Shown here: positions 18,201 through 26,131 of the stretch, in pieces | How positions within the stretch are numbered: the stretch's first letter is position 1 | How the letters are laid out: each line of letters opens with the position of its first letter | Assembly (NCBI RefSeq): GCF_014647595.1 | Contig: NZ_BMPM01000005.1 | Span: 1 to 64,000, forward strand | Origin: Paenarthrobacter histidinolovorans | GTDB taxonomy: Bacteria; Actinomycetota; Actinomycetes; Actinomycetales; Micrococcaceae | Reading direction: 5' to 3' | DNA length: 64,000 nt | The notes under the pieces: generated by a model | Told to the model about the DNA's origin: nothing | The model's input: only the letters and a program-made list of their open reading frames with translations | Database searches by the model: none | Translations under genes and position numbers: made by a program

Positions 18201-18692
18201 ATGAAGCACGACGTGACCATCGAGATCCCCAAGGGATCGCGCGTCAAGTACGAAGTTGACCACGAAACCGGCCGTGTCCGCCTGGACCGCGTCCTGTTCA
18301 CCTCCATGCAGTACCCCACGCACTACGGTTTCTTCGAGAACACCCTGGGCGAAGACGGCGACCCGCTGGACGCACTGGTGCTCCTGCAGGACTTTGACCT
18401 CCACCCGGGCGTCATCGTCGAATCCCGCCCCATCGGCGTGTTCAACATGACCGACGACGGCGGCGGAGATGCCAAGGTCCTCTGCGTTCCCGTTGACGCA
18501 CGTTTTGACCACATCCAGGAAGTCAGCGACGTCAGCGAATTCCTGATCAAGGAAATCGAGCACTTCTTCACGCGCTACAAGGACCTGGAGCCCGGCAAGT
18601 GGGTCAAGGCTGAGGGCTGGGGCGACCGCGCCGCTGCCGAGGCCGAACTGGAAGCTTCCATCAAGCGCTACGTTCCGGCCGCAGGCCACTAA
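18201..18692 (+). CDS. ppa: Inorganic pyrophosphatase
   Basis: Hydrolyses pyrophosphate to two phosphates in the cytosol. It is a 163-residue family I enzyme. The metal-binding signature is seen as [11 protein letters not shown] (near residue 52), followed by D-D-G-G-G-D-A-K-V near residue 87. The start has AGGAG seven bases before the ATG. It is a single-gene unit with a good hairpin terminator. Confidence 0.97.
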   Translation: MKHDVTIEIPKGSRVKYEVDHETGRVRLDRVLFTSMQYPTHYGFFENTLGEDGDPLDALVLLQDFDLHPGVIVESRPIGVFNMTDDGGGDAKVLCVPVDARFDHIQEVSDVSEFLIKEIEHFFTRYKDLEPGKWVKAEGWGDRAAAEAELEASIKRYVPAAGH

Positions 18693-18699
18693 CGCGAAC

Positions 18700-18756
18700 C
18701 ACGACGGAGGGTGGTGGAGTTCCCCAGGAACCCCGCCACCCGCCGTCGTGCCTTTT
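18700..18756 (+). terminator. Intrinsic terminator of ppa
   Basis: An extended hairpin starts with CACGACGG and closes with CCGTCGTG, with GGGTGG/CCACCC inside, and is followed by CCTTTT. It begins eight bases after the ppa stop. Confidence 0.8.
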
Positions 18757-18827
18757 AAAGCAACGCGGGGTCACTTATGGCCCATGTTCGACCCCCGAAT
18801 GGGCCATAAGTGACCCCGCGTTGCTTT
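18757..18827. repeat. Perfect 29-base inverted repeat
   Basis: The arms 18757-18785 and 18799-18827 are exact reverse complements (left arm begins AAAGCAACGCGGGGTCACTT) with a 13-base loop. It directly follows the ppa terminator and is not itself followed by a T-tract, apart from the CTTT at its end. One of five long intergenic inverted repeats in the window. Confidence 0.9.
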
Positions 18828-18916
18828 GATGGGCATGACTCCCCATCGCGCCGGCTCGCGGGTCACCCTAGGCTGGGACGAGACTTTTTCGATGCTTGGC
18901 ACACAGGGGGTTCCAC

Positions 18917-19930
18917 ATGGCCGGGTTCTACGGCGCGGACATCGCGCAGCTTCGCAGTCTGGCGGGTGTGATGGGCAAAGCCGCCGACGCCATCGGCCTG
19001 CAAAGCACACAGCTGTCCAACGCGATCAATTCCACAACCGCCTGGCAGGGCCGCGACGCCACCGTCTTCAAGGGCGACTGGAACAGCCAACACCGGCAAA
19101 GCCTGGTCAAGGCCGCCACCATGCTCCGCGAAAACGCGAGCCAGCTCAAGAAGCACGCCAACCAGCAGGAGTTCGCCAGCCACAATGACGGCTCGGGCAC
19201 CTCGGTGGGCGTCCTCAAAGATGTCTACGACACCGCCATGGGCGCCAAAGGTGTGGCTGCACCGTTGTGGACGGCCTTCAAATACCTCCTGCCGGTCAAG
19301 CCGGACGCCGCCGGGAACGTCATTCCCCGGCACCTGCGGTACGGACAGACCAAGGAAATCCTGACCAACTGGCGCGCGGGTGGCACGGTGCTCCGGGACG
19401 GCATCACTGCGCTGCGCAACGGCGAAAAGGTCACGGACGTCATTACCGACCTCAAAGCCAACATCCCCTACAGCACGGCATTCCAGGAGGCGAGCAAGTT
19501 CTCCAAGGGGCTCCGGATCGCCGGGGCTGTGGCTGCGCCCTTGAACATCGTGGGCGGCATCAGCGACATGATCAGCCCCCAGCACGACGGCTGGCGCGGA
19601 ACCGGCGACCGGGTCGCCGGCGGGCTGTCCGTGGTGGGCGGCGTGGGCAGCATCATGCTCATGACGGCCGGCGGCGCGGCCCTTCTTGGCCCCATCGGCG
19701 CGCCGATCGTCATTGGCGCCGGACTGGTGGCCGGGGCGTGGGCGCTGGGCAACCTGGTGGCTGACAATTGGGATTCCATTTCCAACTTTGCCCGCAACCC
19801 CGGCAGTTACATAGCCGACGGCGCCAAGGAAGTGGGCAATTTCGCCAAGGATGTAGGCAGTAAGGTGGCAGACGGAGTCAGTAATGCCGCCAAGTCGGTC
19901 GGAAACTTTGTCGGAGGGATCTTCGGATGA
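18917..19930 (+). CDS. WXG100-like N-terminal protein with hydrophobic C-terminal region
   Basis: A 337-residue protein. The first ~95 residues form a helix-turn-helix of the ESX substrate type, with a WxG-like turn (WQGRDATVFKGDW, near residue 43). Residues ~215-270 are very hydrophobic and Gly/Ala-rich, and the end repeats a short helical pattern (VGNFAKDVGSKVADGVSNAA). GGGGG six bases upstream supports the ATG at 18917. It overlaps the next gene by ATGA. It may be an ESX/type VII-like secreted or membrane-inserting protein; no catalytic domain is seen, and no EccC-type motor is encoded in this window. Confidence 0.7.
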   Translation: MAGFYGADIAQLRSLAGVMGKAADAIGLQSTQLSNAINSTTAWQGRDATVFKGDWNSQHRQSLVKAATMLRENASQLKKHANQQEFASHNDGSGTSVGVLKDVYDTAMGAKGVAAPLWTAFKYLLPVKPDAAGNVIPRHLRYGQTKEILTNWRAGGTVLRDGITALRNGEKVTDVITDLKANIPYSTAFQEASKFSKGLRIAGAVAAPLNIVGGISDMISPQHDGWRGTGDRVAGGLSVVGGVGSIMLMTAGGAALLGPIGAPIVIGAGLVAGAWALGNLVADNWDSISNFARNPGSYIADGAKEVGNFAKDVGSKVADGVSNAAKSVGNFVGGIFG

Positions 19931-20754
19931 CAACGAGCACCATGAATTGGACCGAACGGGACGTCCAGGCCGCGGCCATGGTCCTGGCGTCAGCCAGCGC
20001 CATCGGAGCGCCCCTGCCCACGCTGACCGATGAGGAAGTTGTGGCACTGGACGGCGTCCAGCACGAGCAACTGGTGGCATTGCCGTGGCTCTCAGCCCAG
20101 GAAGCCAACAAGGACATCATGTGCGCTGTTGCCCTGCGTGGACTGCTCGCCAAGGAGCTTGTCTACCCGGTGATCTTCGAAGGCGAAACGGAGCCCTCCC
20201 GCTTGCACGCCACCGAGGAAATCACCGGCGCCCTGACCCTTCGCCGCAGCGGCAGCAACGTTGTCTCCGTTGAACGCACCGTCTCCACCGGCAAGCGCTG
20301 GCTTTATGGCTACGTCCATGACGAGGGCGTCCTGCTGGAAGAAGTGGACGAAGGCGGCCTTCACGGCTTCACCGTTGTCACCCGGGACCAACTGGTGCCG
20401 CGCCTGGCCGAATTCGTGGACCCGGAGCACGTGGCCGCCCGGGACTCGGACCCGGCACTCTACACGGAAGCCCAGTTTGAGGCCCATGCGGCCACGGCCC
20501 TGGCCGATACGCAGGCCGCAAGCAACGTTGTCGCGTTCAACTCCGACACCAACGAATTTCCCACCGTCACTGTCTACACCGGTCCGTCCGGAGTCCACGT
20601 GCTGACGCCGCGCGTGGAAGGCTCGCAGGAACCGGGCCTTCCTGAGCAGGGCCTTCCGGAGCAGGGCCAGGGCCAGGGCCTGTCCTTTGAATTGAAGGAA
20701 ACGTCGGCTCCGTCCTTGGCCCGCGTGCTGGGCGGACTTGCCGGGCTGGCCTGA
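19927..20754 (+). CDS. Unknown protein, possibly EspG-like chaperone
   Basis: A 275-residue soluble protein, predicted alpha/beta, with no enzyme motif. The central part (residues ~85-160, with repeated beta-like strands such as SVERTVSTGKRWLYGYVHD) has the feel of EspG-type chaperones of ESX substrates, and its place directly behind a WXG100-like gene with a 4-base overlap supports that idea. The C-terminal region contains a short tandem GLPEQ repeat and a Gln/Gly-rich linker (near residues 236-252). The EspG assignment is inference, not a recognised family match. Confidence 0.55.
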   Translation: MTTSTMNWTERDVQAAAMVLASASAIGAPLPTLTDEEVVALDGVQHEQLVALPWLSAQEANKDIMCAVALRGLLAKELVYPVIFEGETEPSRLHATEEITGALTLRRSGSNVVSVERTVSTGKRWLYGYVHDEGVLLEEVDEGGLHGFTVVTRDQLVPRLAEFVDPEHVAARDSDPALYTEAQFEAHAATALADTQAASNVVAFNSDTNEFPTVTVYTGPSGVHVLTPRVEGSQEPGLPEQGLPEQGQGQGLSFELKETSAPSLARVLGGLAGLA

Positions 20755-20800
20755 TCCTCCGCACCCACGCCGCAACCCGCCGTCGAACCGAAAGCCCCTC

Positions 20801-21436
20801 ATGAGCGCTACGAAGCCCACAACCGCAACCGGAATGGTGGACCCCCTCACCGGACGTGCCGTACGCCGCCACCCTGATACCGGCGCGTACTTCGTCAAAG
20901 CGTCCGGAGCGGCCCATTTTTGGGGCCGTGTGCTGGACGCGGTGGTCTTCCTGGTGGGCTATGTCATCCTGGCAGCCGTCGCGGCCGTTGTCCGTGAGTC
21001 CATGATGGACAGTGGTTCGACGCTCGGATACAACGACGGTTTCTGGCTGACCCTCTACGTAGTCCTCTGGTTTGTGGACCTGTTCGTCTACGGCATGATC
21101 TGGGGAACTGTGGGCAGCGTCGGTGACGCCGCGGCAGGCATGCGTTCGGTAAGGATCAAGAACGGCACGACGGCGGGTGCGTGGCTGGGCGGATGGCGCG
21201 CCATCTGCTGGTCGTTCTTCCCGTTCTTCGTGGTGATGGTTATCGCCGCAGCCCTCAGCGGCGGCGGAGATGACACCTGGGACCCGAAGTTTGCCGCCAT
21301 GGATCGCCGCTCCGGCATCGCCAATGGCCAGCAACCAGTCCCCGACCCCAAAGTCGTTGCCGCGGAGCAAGCCGCCGCCGCCCAGCAGCAAAACCTGCCC
21401 AACCTCTACGGCCAGCGCCCGGATGCGCGGCCGTAA
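20801..21436 (+). CDS. RDD family membrane protein
   Basis: A 211-residue protein with three or four membrane helices and the RDD-type pattern: Arg and Asp in the first helix (FWGRVLDAVVFLVGYVI) and DAAAGMRSVRI after the third. The tail is Gln/Ala-rich. RDD proteins are integral membrane proteins of largely unknown role; some act as Na+/H+ antiporters. The start at 20801 (MSATKP) has only a weak ribosome site. It overlaps the next gene by 14 bases and belongs to the WXG100-like cassette. Confidence 0.8.
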   Translation: MSATKPTTATGMVDPLTGRAVRRHPDTGAYFVKASGAAHFWGRVLDAVVFLVGYVILAAVAAVVRESMMDSGSTLGYNDGFWLTLYVVLWFVDLFVYGMIWGTVGSVGDAAAGMRSVRIKNGTTAGAWLGGWRAICWSFFPFFVVMVIAAALSGGGDDTWDPKFAAMDRRSGIANGQQPVPDPKVVAAEQAAAAQQQNLPNLYGQRPDARP

Positions 21437-22058
21437 CTGGCTGGTACGTCGGGTTGAGCGCCGGCTGGGGCCCGATCTTGGGCGACTCCGATATGTCGCT
21501 TCTTCGCTGCGCATCTACTGGAAGGCACTGATCCCCTGCCTGCTGGTTGGATTCCTCTTTGGAAGCATCGCCGAATTCGTCAGCCCGCTCCGCTCCACCA
21601 GGGAGGCCGGACATTTCAGTGACCCCGTACTGTTCGTGGTCGCCAGCACCTTGACCGGCCTGGTTCTGTGGACCATGACCCTCTTGGGCAGTTTCCGGAA
21701 GATCCTGGTCTTTGACCAGGGAATCGTGGCCAAGTACTCGCAAAAGAGCACCCGGTTGGTGTTTCCCTGGACCGATCTCGTACCTGGGACCCTGAAGGCC
21801 GTGACCACGGCCGACAACACTGATCCGGACAGGCGCCTGGTGGCAAGGAACAAGGTTTCCCTGGGTGCGGGCGGCAGAAACGCTGTGGTTTTCCAGGCCC
21901 GGGATACGTTCTGGGTCTTTGCCACCAACGAGGATCCGGGCCCACTGGTCACGGCCATCCAGGGAGCCATGCGGGACACCGGCACACCCGGCGCAGGCCT
22001 TACAGCGGCAGGCGCGCTGCCCGCCGTCGTACTGACTGGACCCACCGCCCTGGACTGA
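21423..22058 (+). CDS. Membrane protein of unknown function with PH-like soluble region
   Basis: A 211-residue protein. Two membrane helices (about 30-50 and 65-85) follow a basic N-terminus, and the rest is soluble with a beta-rich pattern (KILVFDQGIVAKYSQKSTRL, then FPWTDLVPG) that resembles the PH-like fold of small bacterial membrane proteins. No family is recognised with certainty. The ATG at 21423 lies inside the end of the RDD gene, so translation is coupled. It closes the four-gene cassette. Confidence 0.6.
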   Translation: MRGRNWLVRRVERRLGPDLGRLRYVASSLRIYWKALIPCLLVGFLFGSIAEFVSPLRSTREAGHFSDPVLFVVASTLTGLVLWTMTLLGSFRKILVFDQGIVAKYSQKSTRLVFPWTDLVPGTLKAVTTADNTDPDRRLVARNKVSLGAGGRNAVVFQARDTFWVFATNEDPGPLVTAIQGAMRDTGTPGAGLTAAGALPAVVLTGPTALD

Positions 22059-22151
22059 GCTGCCCGAGGTTCGGCGGGCCCGTCACGAAGCAAGTAACAG
22101 GGCAATTTTGCCCTTGCAGAGCTGCTACCAGCCGGTAGCATGTGATCCACT

Positions 22152-22751
22152 ATGTTCACTCTCACCATCAACCAGCGCGACAGCCGCCGCGACGGCGATC
22201 TTGTGCCGCAGTTGCTCAAGGACCTGCGGCACATCCCTGCCCGCCTGGATTTCGACCGCTCGGTTGAGGATGAAGTACAGGGCATCGTGGAATCCAGCCA
22301 CCAAGCCGTGGAGACCGCTTTGATCGCGCTCCGTTCCGGCCAGTGGTATGTGGGAATTGGCGTGGGTCCCATCAACGAACCGCTGCCCAACCTGGTGAAA
22401 GACGCATCAGGCCATGGGCTGGTCTATGCCAGGCGTGCCGTGGACAGGCTCCGGGCCAGCAAGGAGCGGATCCCGGTTGCCGTGGATGGCCCTCTGATCG
22501 CACTGGCCTCCGAGGCTGAAGCCGTGTTGCGCCTTCTGGGCCACATCGTCCAGCACCGCAGTACCGCAGAATGGCGCGTACTGGATCTTCTCACGCCCGG
22601 AGTCCGCGGCCAGCAAAAAGCCGTTGCGCAGGAACTCGGGATCACCACGCAAGCTGTCAGCAAAACGCTGGCCCGGGCGCAATGGGCTGAAGAGCACGCA
22701 GCACGCCCGGCCGCCGCCCGGCTGCTGCAGATGATCCTCGAAGTGCGCTGA
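22152..22751 (+). CDS. SatD-like/HTH regulator-like protein
   Basis: A 199-residue protein that starts LTINQRDSRRDGDLVPQLL, the pattern of SatD-like proteins, and ends in a helix-turn-helix (KAVAQELGITTQAVSKTLAR, near residue 160). The middle region has an alternating alpha/beta composition like a nucleotide-cyclase-type or SatD fold. It may be a DNA-binding regulator; targets are unknown. It stands alone after the WXG cassette, 93 bases away, and is convergent with the DUF3618 operon, with a long inverted repeat between. Confidence 0.65.
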   Translation: MFTLTINQRDSRRDGDLVPQLLKDLRHIPARLDFDRSVEDEVQGIVESSHQAVETALIALRSGQWYVGIGVGPINEPLPNLVKDASGHGLVYARRAVDRLRASKERIPVAVDGPLIALASEAEAVLRLLGHIVQHRSTAEWRVLDLLTPGVRGQQKAVAQELGITTQAVSKTLARAQWAEEHAARPAAARLLQMILEVR

Positions 22752-22782
22752 ATCCACCGTCCGCTGATTGCACACAGCAAAC

Positions 22783-22847
22783 CCAACTGAGTCGCAAATA
22801 ACGCCGTTTTGAGGGCTCAGAACGGCGTTATCTGCGACTCAGTTGGG
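22783..22847. repeat. Long imperfect inverted repeat between convergent genes
   Basis: Arms of about 29 bases beginning CCCAACTGAGTCGCA and closing TGCGACTCAGTTGGG enclose a short GC-rich centre, with one or two mismatches. It lies between the SatD-like gene (plus) and the DUF3618 gene (minus) and could terminate both, but there is no T-tract. Confidence 0.85.
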
Positions 22848-22860
22848 TCAGCGTTGGGAC

Positions 22861-23436
22861 TTACTGGTTGCTGATGTGGTCCTTGGCAACGTTGGCACGG
22901 TCCTGGACGTCGGCGGCGGCCGCCTGGCCCTCATCCTTGACGTTGGCCGCGGCTTCCGTGGCGCTGTCCTTGACGTTCTGCATGGCGTCCTGGGCGGGCT
23001 CGCGAAGATGTTCCGCGACCTCCTGGGCAGCGTGGCTGAGTTCCTCCGTCAGGGGCTGGGCCGCTTCCTTGACCGCCTGGGCAGCCTCGCGCTCCTTCTC
23101 CGACGGCGGGATCAAAGCCGAAACCAGCAGGCCCGCCCCAAAGGCGATCAAACCGGCGGCAATCGGGCTTCCTTGCGCCTTCCTTGCGATCGCCTGGGGT
23201 GCATCGCCGATGTCCGACACGACGCCGGACACCGATTCGTGCGCCTGGTGGGCTACGTCGCCAGCCCGGTCCTGAACGTCATCGCGGGCGCCGAAGACGG
23301 CCGTCTTGATCTTGTCCACGCGTCGGTTAACGATGTGTGACGGCGTGACCTTGTCGGCCACGGCATCAACGTTGGTGCTGAGCCGCCGGCGGGTTTCTTC
23401 GATATCGGCGCGCAGGGCGTCGGGGTTCTGCGTCAT
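22861..23436 (-). CDS. DUF3618 family protein
   Basis: A 191-residue protein with the DUF3618 N-terminus (DALRADIEETRRRLSTNVDAV, residues 5-25), one membrane helix (PIAAGLIAFGAGLLVSALI, near residue 95) and a long Ala/Glu/Gln-rich helical tail with heptad-like repeats that may form a coiled coil. The family is actinobacterial and its role is unknown. It is coupled to the holin-like gene by an ATGA overlap. Confidence 0.85.
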   Translation of the reverse strand: MTQNPDALRADIEETRRRLSTNVDAVADKVTPSHIVNRRVDKIKTAVFGARDDVQDRAGDVAHQAHESVSGVVSDIGDAPQAIARKAQGSPIAAGLIAFGAGLLVSALIPPSEKEREAAQAVKEAAQPLTEELSHAAQEVAEHLREPAQDAMQNVKDSATEAAANVKDEGQAAAADVQDRANVAKDHISNQ

Positions 23437-23864
23437 CGTGTCTCCTCGGTGTTCGGTTTCAAAGCGGGGGGTATTTCCTTGACTGTCTCAGCCGTGCGCG
23501 GCATGCCCTTGATGGCATTCAGCTCCTTGCGGCCCATCACGGCCAGGACTGCTGCAATGATTCCCCAGATGACCGCAACGATCACGGCGGACCAGCCGAG
23601 GCCGACCAGCAGACCCAAGGCCCACCAGAGGGCAATGGACAGGAACAGCACGGTGATGTGACCAGCCCAAGCGGCTCCGGCCATCATGCCGGCGCCCTTA
23701 CCGGCTTTGGTGGCGGACTCCTTGAGCTCCACCTTTGCCAGCTCCACTTCCTGGCGCATCAACGTTGAGACATCACGCGTCAGGTCGCTCAGGAGCTCGC
23801 CAAGGGGAAGGGTTTCCGCCTTCATGTGGGCTTCTGTGGGAGGCAGGTCGGCGGGACTGCTCAT
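23433..23864 (-). CDS. Holin-X type (phage holin family) membrane protein
   Basis: A 143-residue protein of the actinobacterial Holin-X/DUF1469 type: an amphipathic N-terminal helix (LGELLSDLTRDVSTLMRQEVELAK, split by position 22-45) followed by two membrane helices (about 65-85 and 90-112). Despite the family name, no phage genes are nearby; such genes usually sit in envelope-stress operons with DUF3618. It overlaps both neighbours by ATGA. Confidence 0.85.
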   Translation of the reverse strand: MSSPADLPPTEAHMKAETLPLGELLSDLTRDVSTLMRQEVELAKVELKESATKAGKGAGMMAGAAWAGHITVLFLSIALWWALGLLVGLGWSAVIVAVIWGIIAAVLAVMGRKELNAIKGMPRTAETVKEIPPALKPNTEETR

Positions 23865-24853
23865 CGGGAACCTCCGTACTGGGGGTCGTCCGGGTCGAGC
23901 GGTCCAGTCGGGTCGAGGGGTCCAGCAAGCGGATCGCCCTGCGCCTTGACTCCGCCGGCATCAGTCTCCGGATAGGGAAGGGTGGAGCCGTCGTAGCCGC
24001 CGGTGGTTCCGGCGTCGTATCCGGTTGTGGCGGAACCCGTGGTTGCGGTTCCGTAGCCGGCCGTGGTGGTGGTCGGTCCCGGAAGGTCCACTGCCGGGGG
24101 CGACACTGCCCCACCCTGCGCGGGGTAGCCCTGCGTGGGGTAGTAGGCGGCACGGGGTGCCTGCGTTGCGGCCCGGTTGGTTTCGCCCGTCGAGTCGCCC
24201 GCAGACGCGTTGTCGGCCATGCCCCGGCCGAGACGGCCGGCGAGGACACCGGCTCCGGCGGCCAGCAGGAGGAACGTTCCAGGCTTGCGGCGGGCGAAGC
24301 CCTTGACTTCATCCAACAGGGATCCCGGATCGCGGCCTTCAAGCCACTGGGCCACAGCGGATGAACGTTGGGCTGCCTGCTGGACCAAGTCCGTGGCGAC
24401 TCCGCCATCCTGGCTGGCGTTGGCCATGGTGTGCAGTTCGTCGGAGATGGACCGCAAGCCCTCGGCAACGCGCTGCTGCTGAACCTGGGCTTGGTCGGAC
24501 AGTTCGCCCTTGGTCTGGTGGAGCAGCTGGCGCGCGTTCACCTTGACCTCGCGGGCTACGTGGCCGGCTTCGGACTTTGCAGTGTCGACGACACCCCCGG
24601 CAGCGTCCGACACAGCCCCAGCCACCCCTGCAGCTTCTTCCTTGGCAGCATCTACCTTGCCGGAGTCGCCGGATCCGGTTCCGGCCCCGATCCCGATACC
24701 GGTTCCCGATCCACCGGGAGTTCCGGTGGTTCCGGCAGTCCGGGTCTCAACATCGGAGTCGAGGTAGTTTCCGGCGAAAGGTTCGGTGCCTGTATGAGTA
24801 CCAGTGGTTGGCGCCGCGAAGCTTCCGTCCTGCGGCGATTGGCTCTCAGTCAT
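23861..24853 (-). CDS. Membrane protein of unknown function, low-complexity ends
   Basis: A 330-residue protein that heads the DUF3618/holin operon. Residues ~1-75 are Thr/Gly-rich and disordered; ~75-190 form amphipathic helices (LHQTKGELSDQAQVQQQRVA), and one hydrophobic helix lies near residue 195 (GTFLLLAAGAGVLAGRLG). The C-terminal ~120 residues are Thr/Gly/Tyr-rich with repeated TTG-type motifs. The ATG at 24853 has GGAAAGAGAG upstream. No function can be assigned; the layout resembles actinobacterial proteins found with DUF3618. Confidence 0.75.
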   Translation of the reverse strand: MTESQSPQDGSFAAPTTGTHTGTEPFAGNYLDSDVETRTAGTTGTPGGSGTGIGIGAGTGSGDSGKVDAAKEEAAGVAGAVSDAAGGVVDTAKSEAGHVAREVKVNARQLLHQTKGELSDQAQVQQQRVAEGLRSISDELHTMANASQDGGVATDLVQQAAQRSSAVAQWLEGRDPGSLLDEVKGFARRKPGTFLLLAAGAGVLAGRLGRGMADNASAGDSTGETNRAATQAPRAAYYPTQGYPAQGGAVSPPAVDLPGPTTTTAGYGTATTGSATTGYDAGTTGGYDGSTLPYPETDAGGVKAQGDPLAGPLDPTGPLDPDDPQYGGSR

Positions 24854-24897
24854 TGTCGCTCTCTTTCCACAGTTGGCAGGCTGCGGACAGCAGCCGG

Positions 24898-24919
24898 GAT
24901 AGTAAGTATCGTTACTATC
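24898..24919. promoter_or_regulatory. Operator-like palindrome between divergent genes
   Basis: GATAGTAA-GTATCG-TTACTATC is an exact 8-base inverted repeat with a 6-base centre, 44 bases upstream of the DUF3618-operon start and about 118 bases upstream of the FUSC-like gene. A GGGTAC box, like the -10 of SigB/SigF-type promoters, lies just upstream on the minus strand at about 24930. The binding protein is unknown. Confidence 0.55.
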
Positions 24920-25036
24920 AATGGGTGAGTACCCGGTTGTTCCGGTTCTAATCACCCCATTTTTGAAAAGATGGCGTGGCCCACTTTCCGGGCTCCCGGC
25001 TCGACACAGCACGTCATACCTGCCAACGTAGGTCCC

Positions 25037-26119
25037 ATGAGCCAACTGCCCACAAGGCGACGGCTGATTCCCGCGCTACGAAAAACCGTGACCCGCCACC
25101 GCCTGCTCTTCGCCGCCAAAACGGCCGTCGCAGCAGGCCTGGCCTGGTACCTTGCACCCTTCATGCCCGGACCCGCTGCCGAGTATCCGTACTATGCGCC
25201 TCTGGGCGCCCTGGTGAGCATGCACCCCACCGTGGCCGACTCCGCCAAGCACGGACTCCAGAGCCTGGCGGGCCTGGTCCTGGGAATCGGCATGGCCTTC
25301 GCCATCACCACCGTCGCAGCGCCCACGGCCCTGGCTGTTGCCGTGGTGGTGGGCCTGGGAGTGCTCATCGGCGGCCTACCACGGCTGGGGACAGCGTCCG
25401 AATGGATCCCCATGGCGGCGTTATTCGTTCTGGTGCTGGGCGACTCGAACACGGAAGGGTTTTCCTTTGCCTACGTGCTCCAGATGGCTTTGGGCGTGAC
25501 CGTGGGCTTTGCCGTCAACTGGCTGATTTTCCCGCCTTTGCACCTGGACGACATCGACCCCGCCATCGCCGGCCACCAAGGCGCCCTGTCCCGCCAGCTC
25601 AAGGACATGGCCAAAGCCATGGAAGAGTCCTGGCCACCCAACCACGAGGCCTGGGCCAGCCGCAGCGACGAACTGTCACTTACGGCGGCAGCCGTGCGGA
25701 CTGCGGTGCATCAGGCCGAGCTGAGCGCCAAAGCGAATCCCCGGTCCCGGCGTCGTGCCACCCGCCTCCCGGGCGACCTCGCAGGTTTGCGGACCCTCGA
25801 ACGGCTCACCTTCCATGTCCAGGACATTACCGATGTGCTTGCCAGCGCCATCTGGGAAGAAGGCGCCGGGACCGTGATCCCTGACGCCGTGGTGCATCCC
25901 TTGGCCGAAGCCTTGGAATCCGTGGCGGCCGTGGTGGATCACTGGCGCGATGCGGAGTCCGGCGAACTTGCCAACCGCCTGGCACGGGGAAAGGACAGCA
26001 TTGCAGCCCTCAGCGACGCCGTTGCCGAAGCCGCTGCCGGGCAATCCCCGGTGAACGCACCGGCCTCAGTGGCCATGAGCTTGCGCCGGATCCTGACCGT
26101 GGTGTTGTCCTCGGACTAG
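25037..26119 (+). CDS. FUSC/ArAE-like membrane transporter
   Basis: A 360-residue protein with an N-terminal block of about six membrane helices in tight pairs (residues ~28-175) and a C-terminal helical cytosolic domain, the plan of the aromatic acid exporter (ArAE)/FUSC superfamily at half length. The motif-like segment YYAPLGALVSMHPTVADS (near residue 58) is typical of the family. The ATG at 25037 has a short TAGG site. The substrate is unknown. It is divergent from the DUF3618 operon and may respond to the same operator region. Confidence 0.8.
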   Translation: MSQLPTRRRLIPALRKTVTRHRLLFAAKTAVAAGLAWYLAPFMPGPAAEYPYYAPLGALVSMHPTVADSAKHGLQSLAGLVLGIGMAFAITTVAAPTALAVAVVVGLGVLIGGLPRLGTASEWIPMAALFVLVLGDSNTEGFSFAYVLQMALGVTVGFAVNWLIFPPLHLDDIDPAIAGHQGALSRQLKDMAKAMEESWPPNHEAWASRSDELSLTAAAVRTAVHQAELSAKANPRSRRRATRLPGDLAGLRTLERLTFHVQDITDVLASAIWEEGAGTVIPDAVVHPLAEALESVAAVVDHWRDAESGELANRLARGKDSIAALSDAVAEAAAGQSPVNAPASVAMSLRRILTVVLSSD

Positions 26120-26131
26120 CTCGCAATCCCC

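Noticed and set aside
18757..18827. Insertion sequence end or MITE
   Set aside because: No flanking target duplication or transposase; kept only as an inverted repeat of unknown origin.
23433..23864. Phage remnant because of the holin-family gene
   Set aside because: No other phage gene nearby; Holin-X type genes commonly sit beside DUF3618 in actinobacterial chromosomes.
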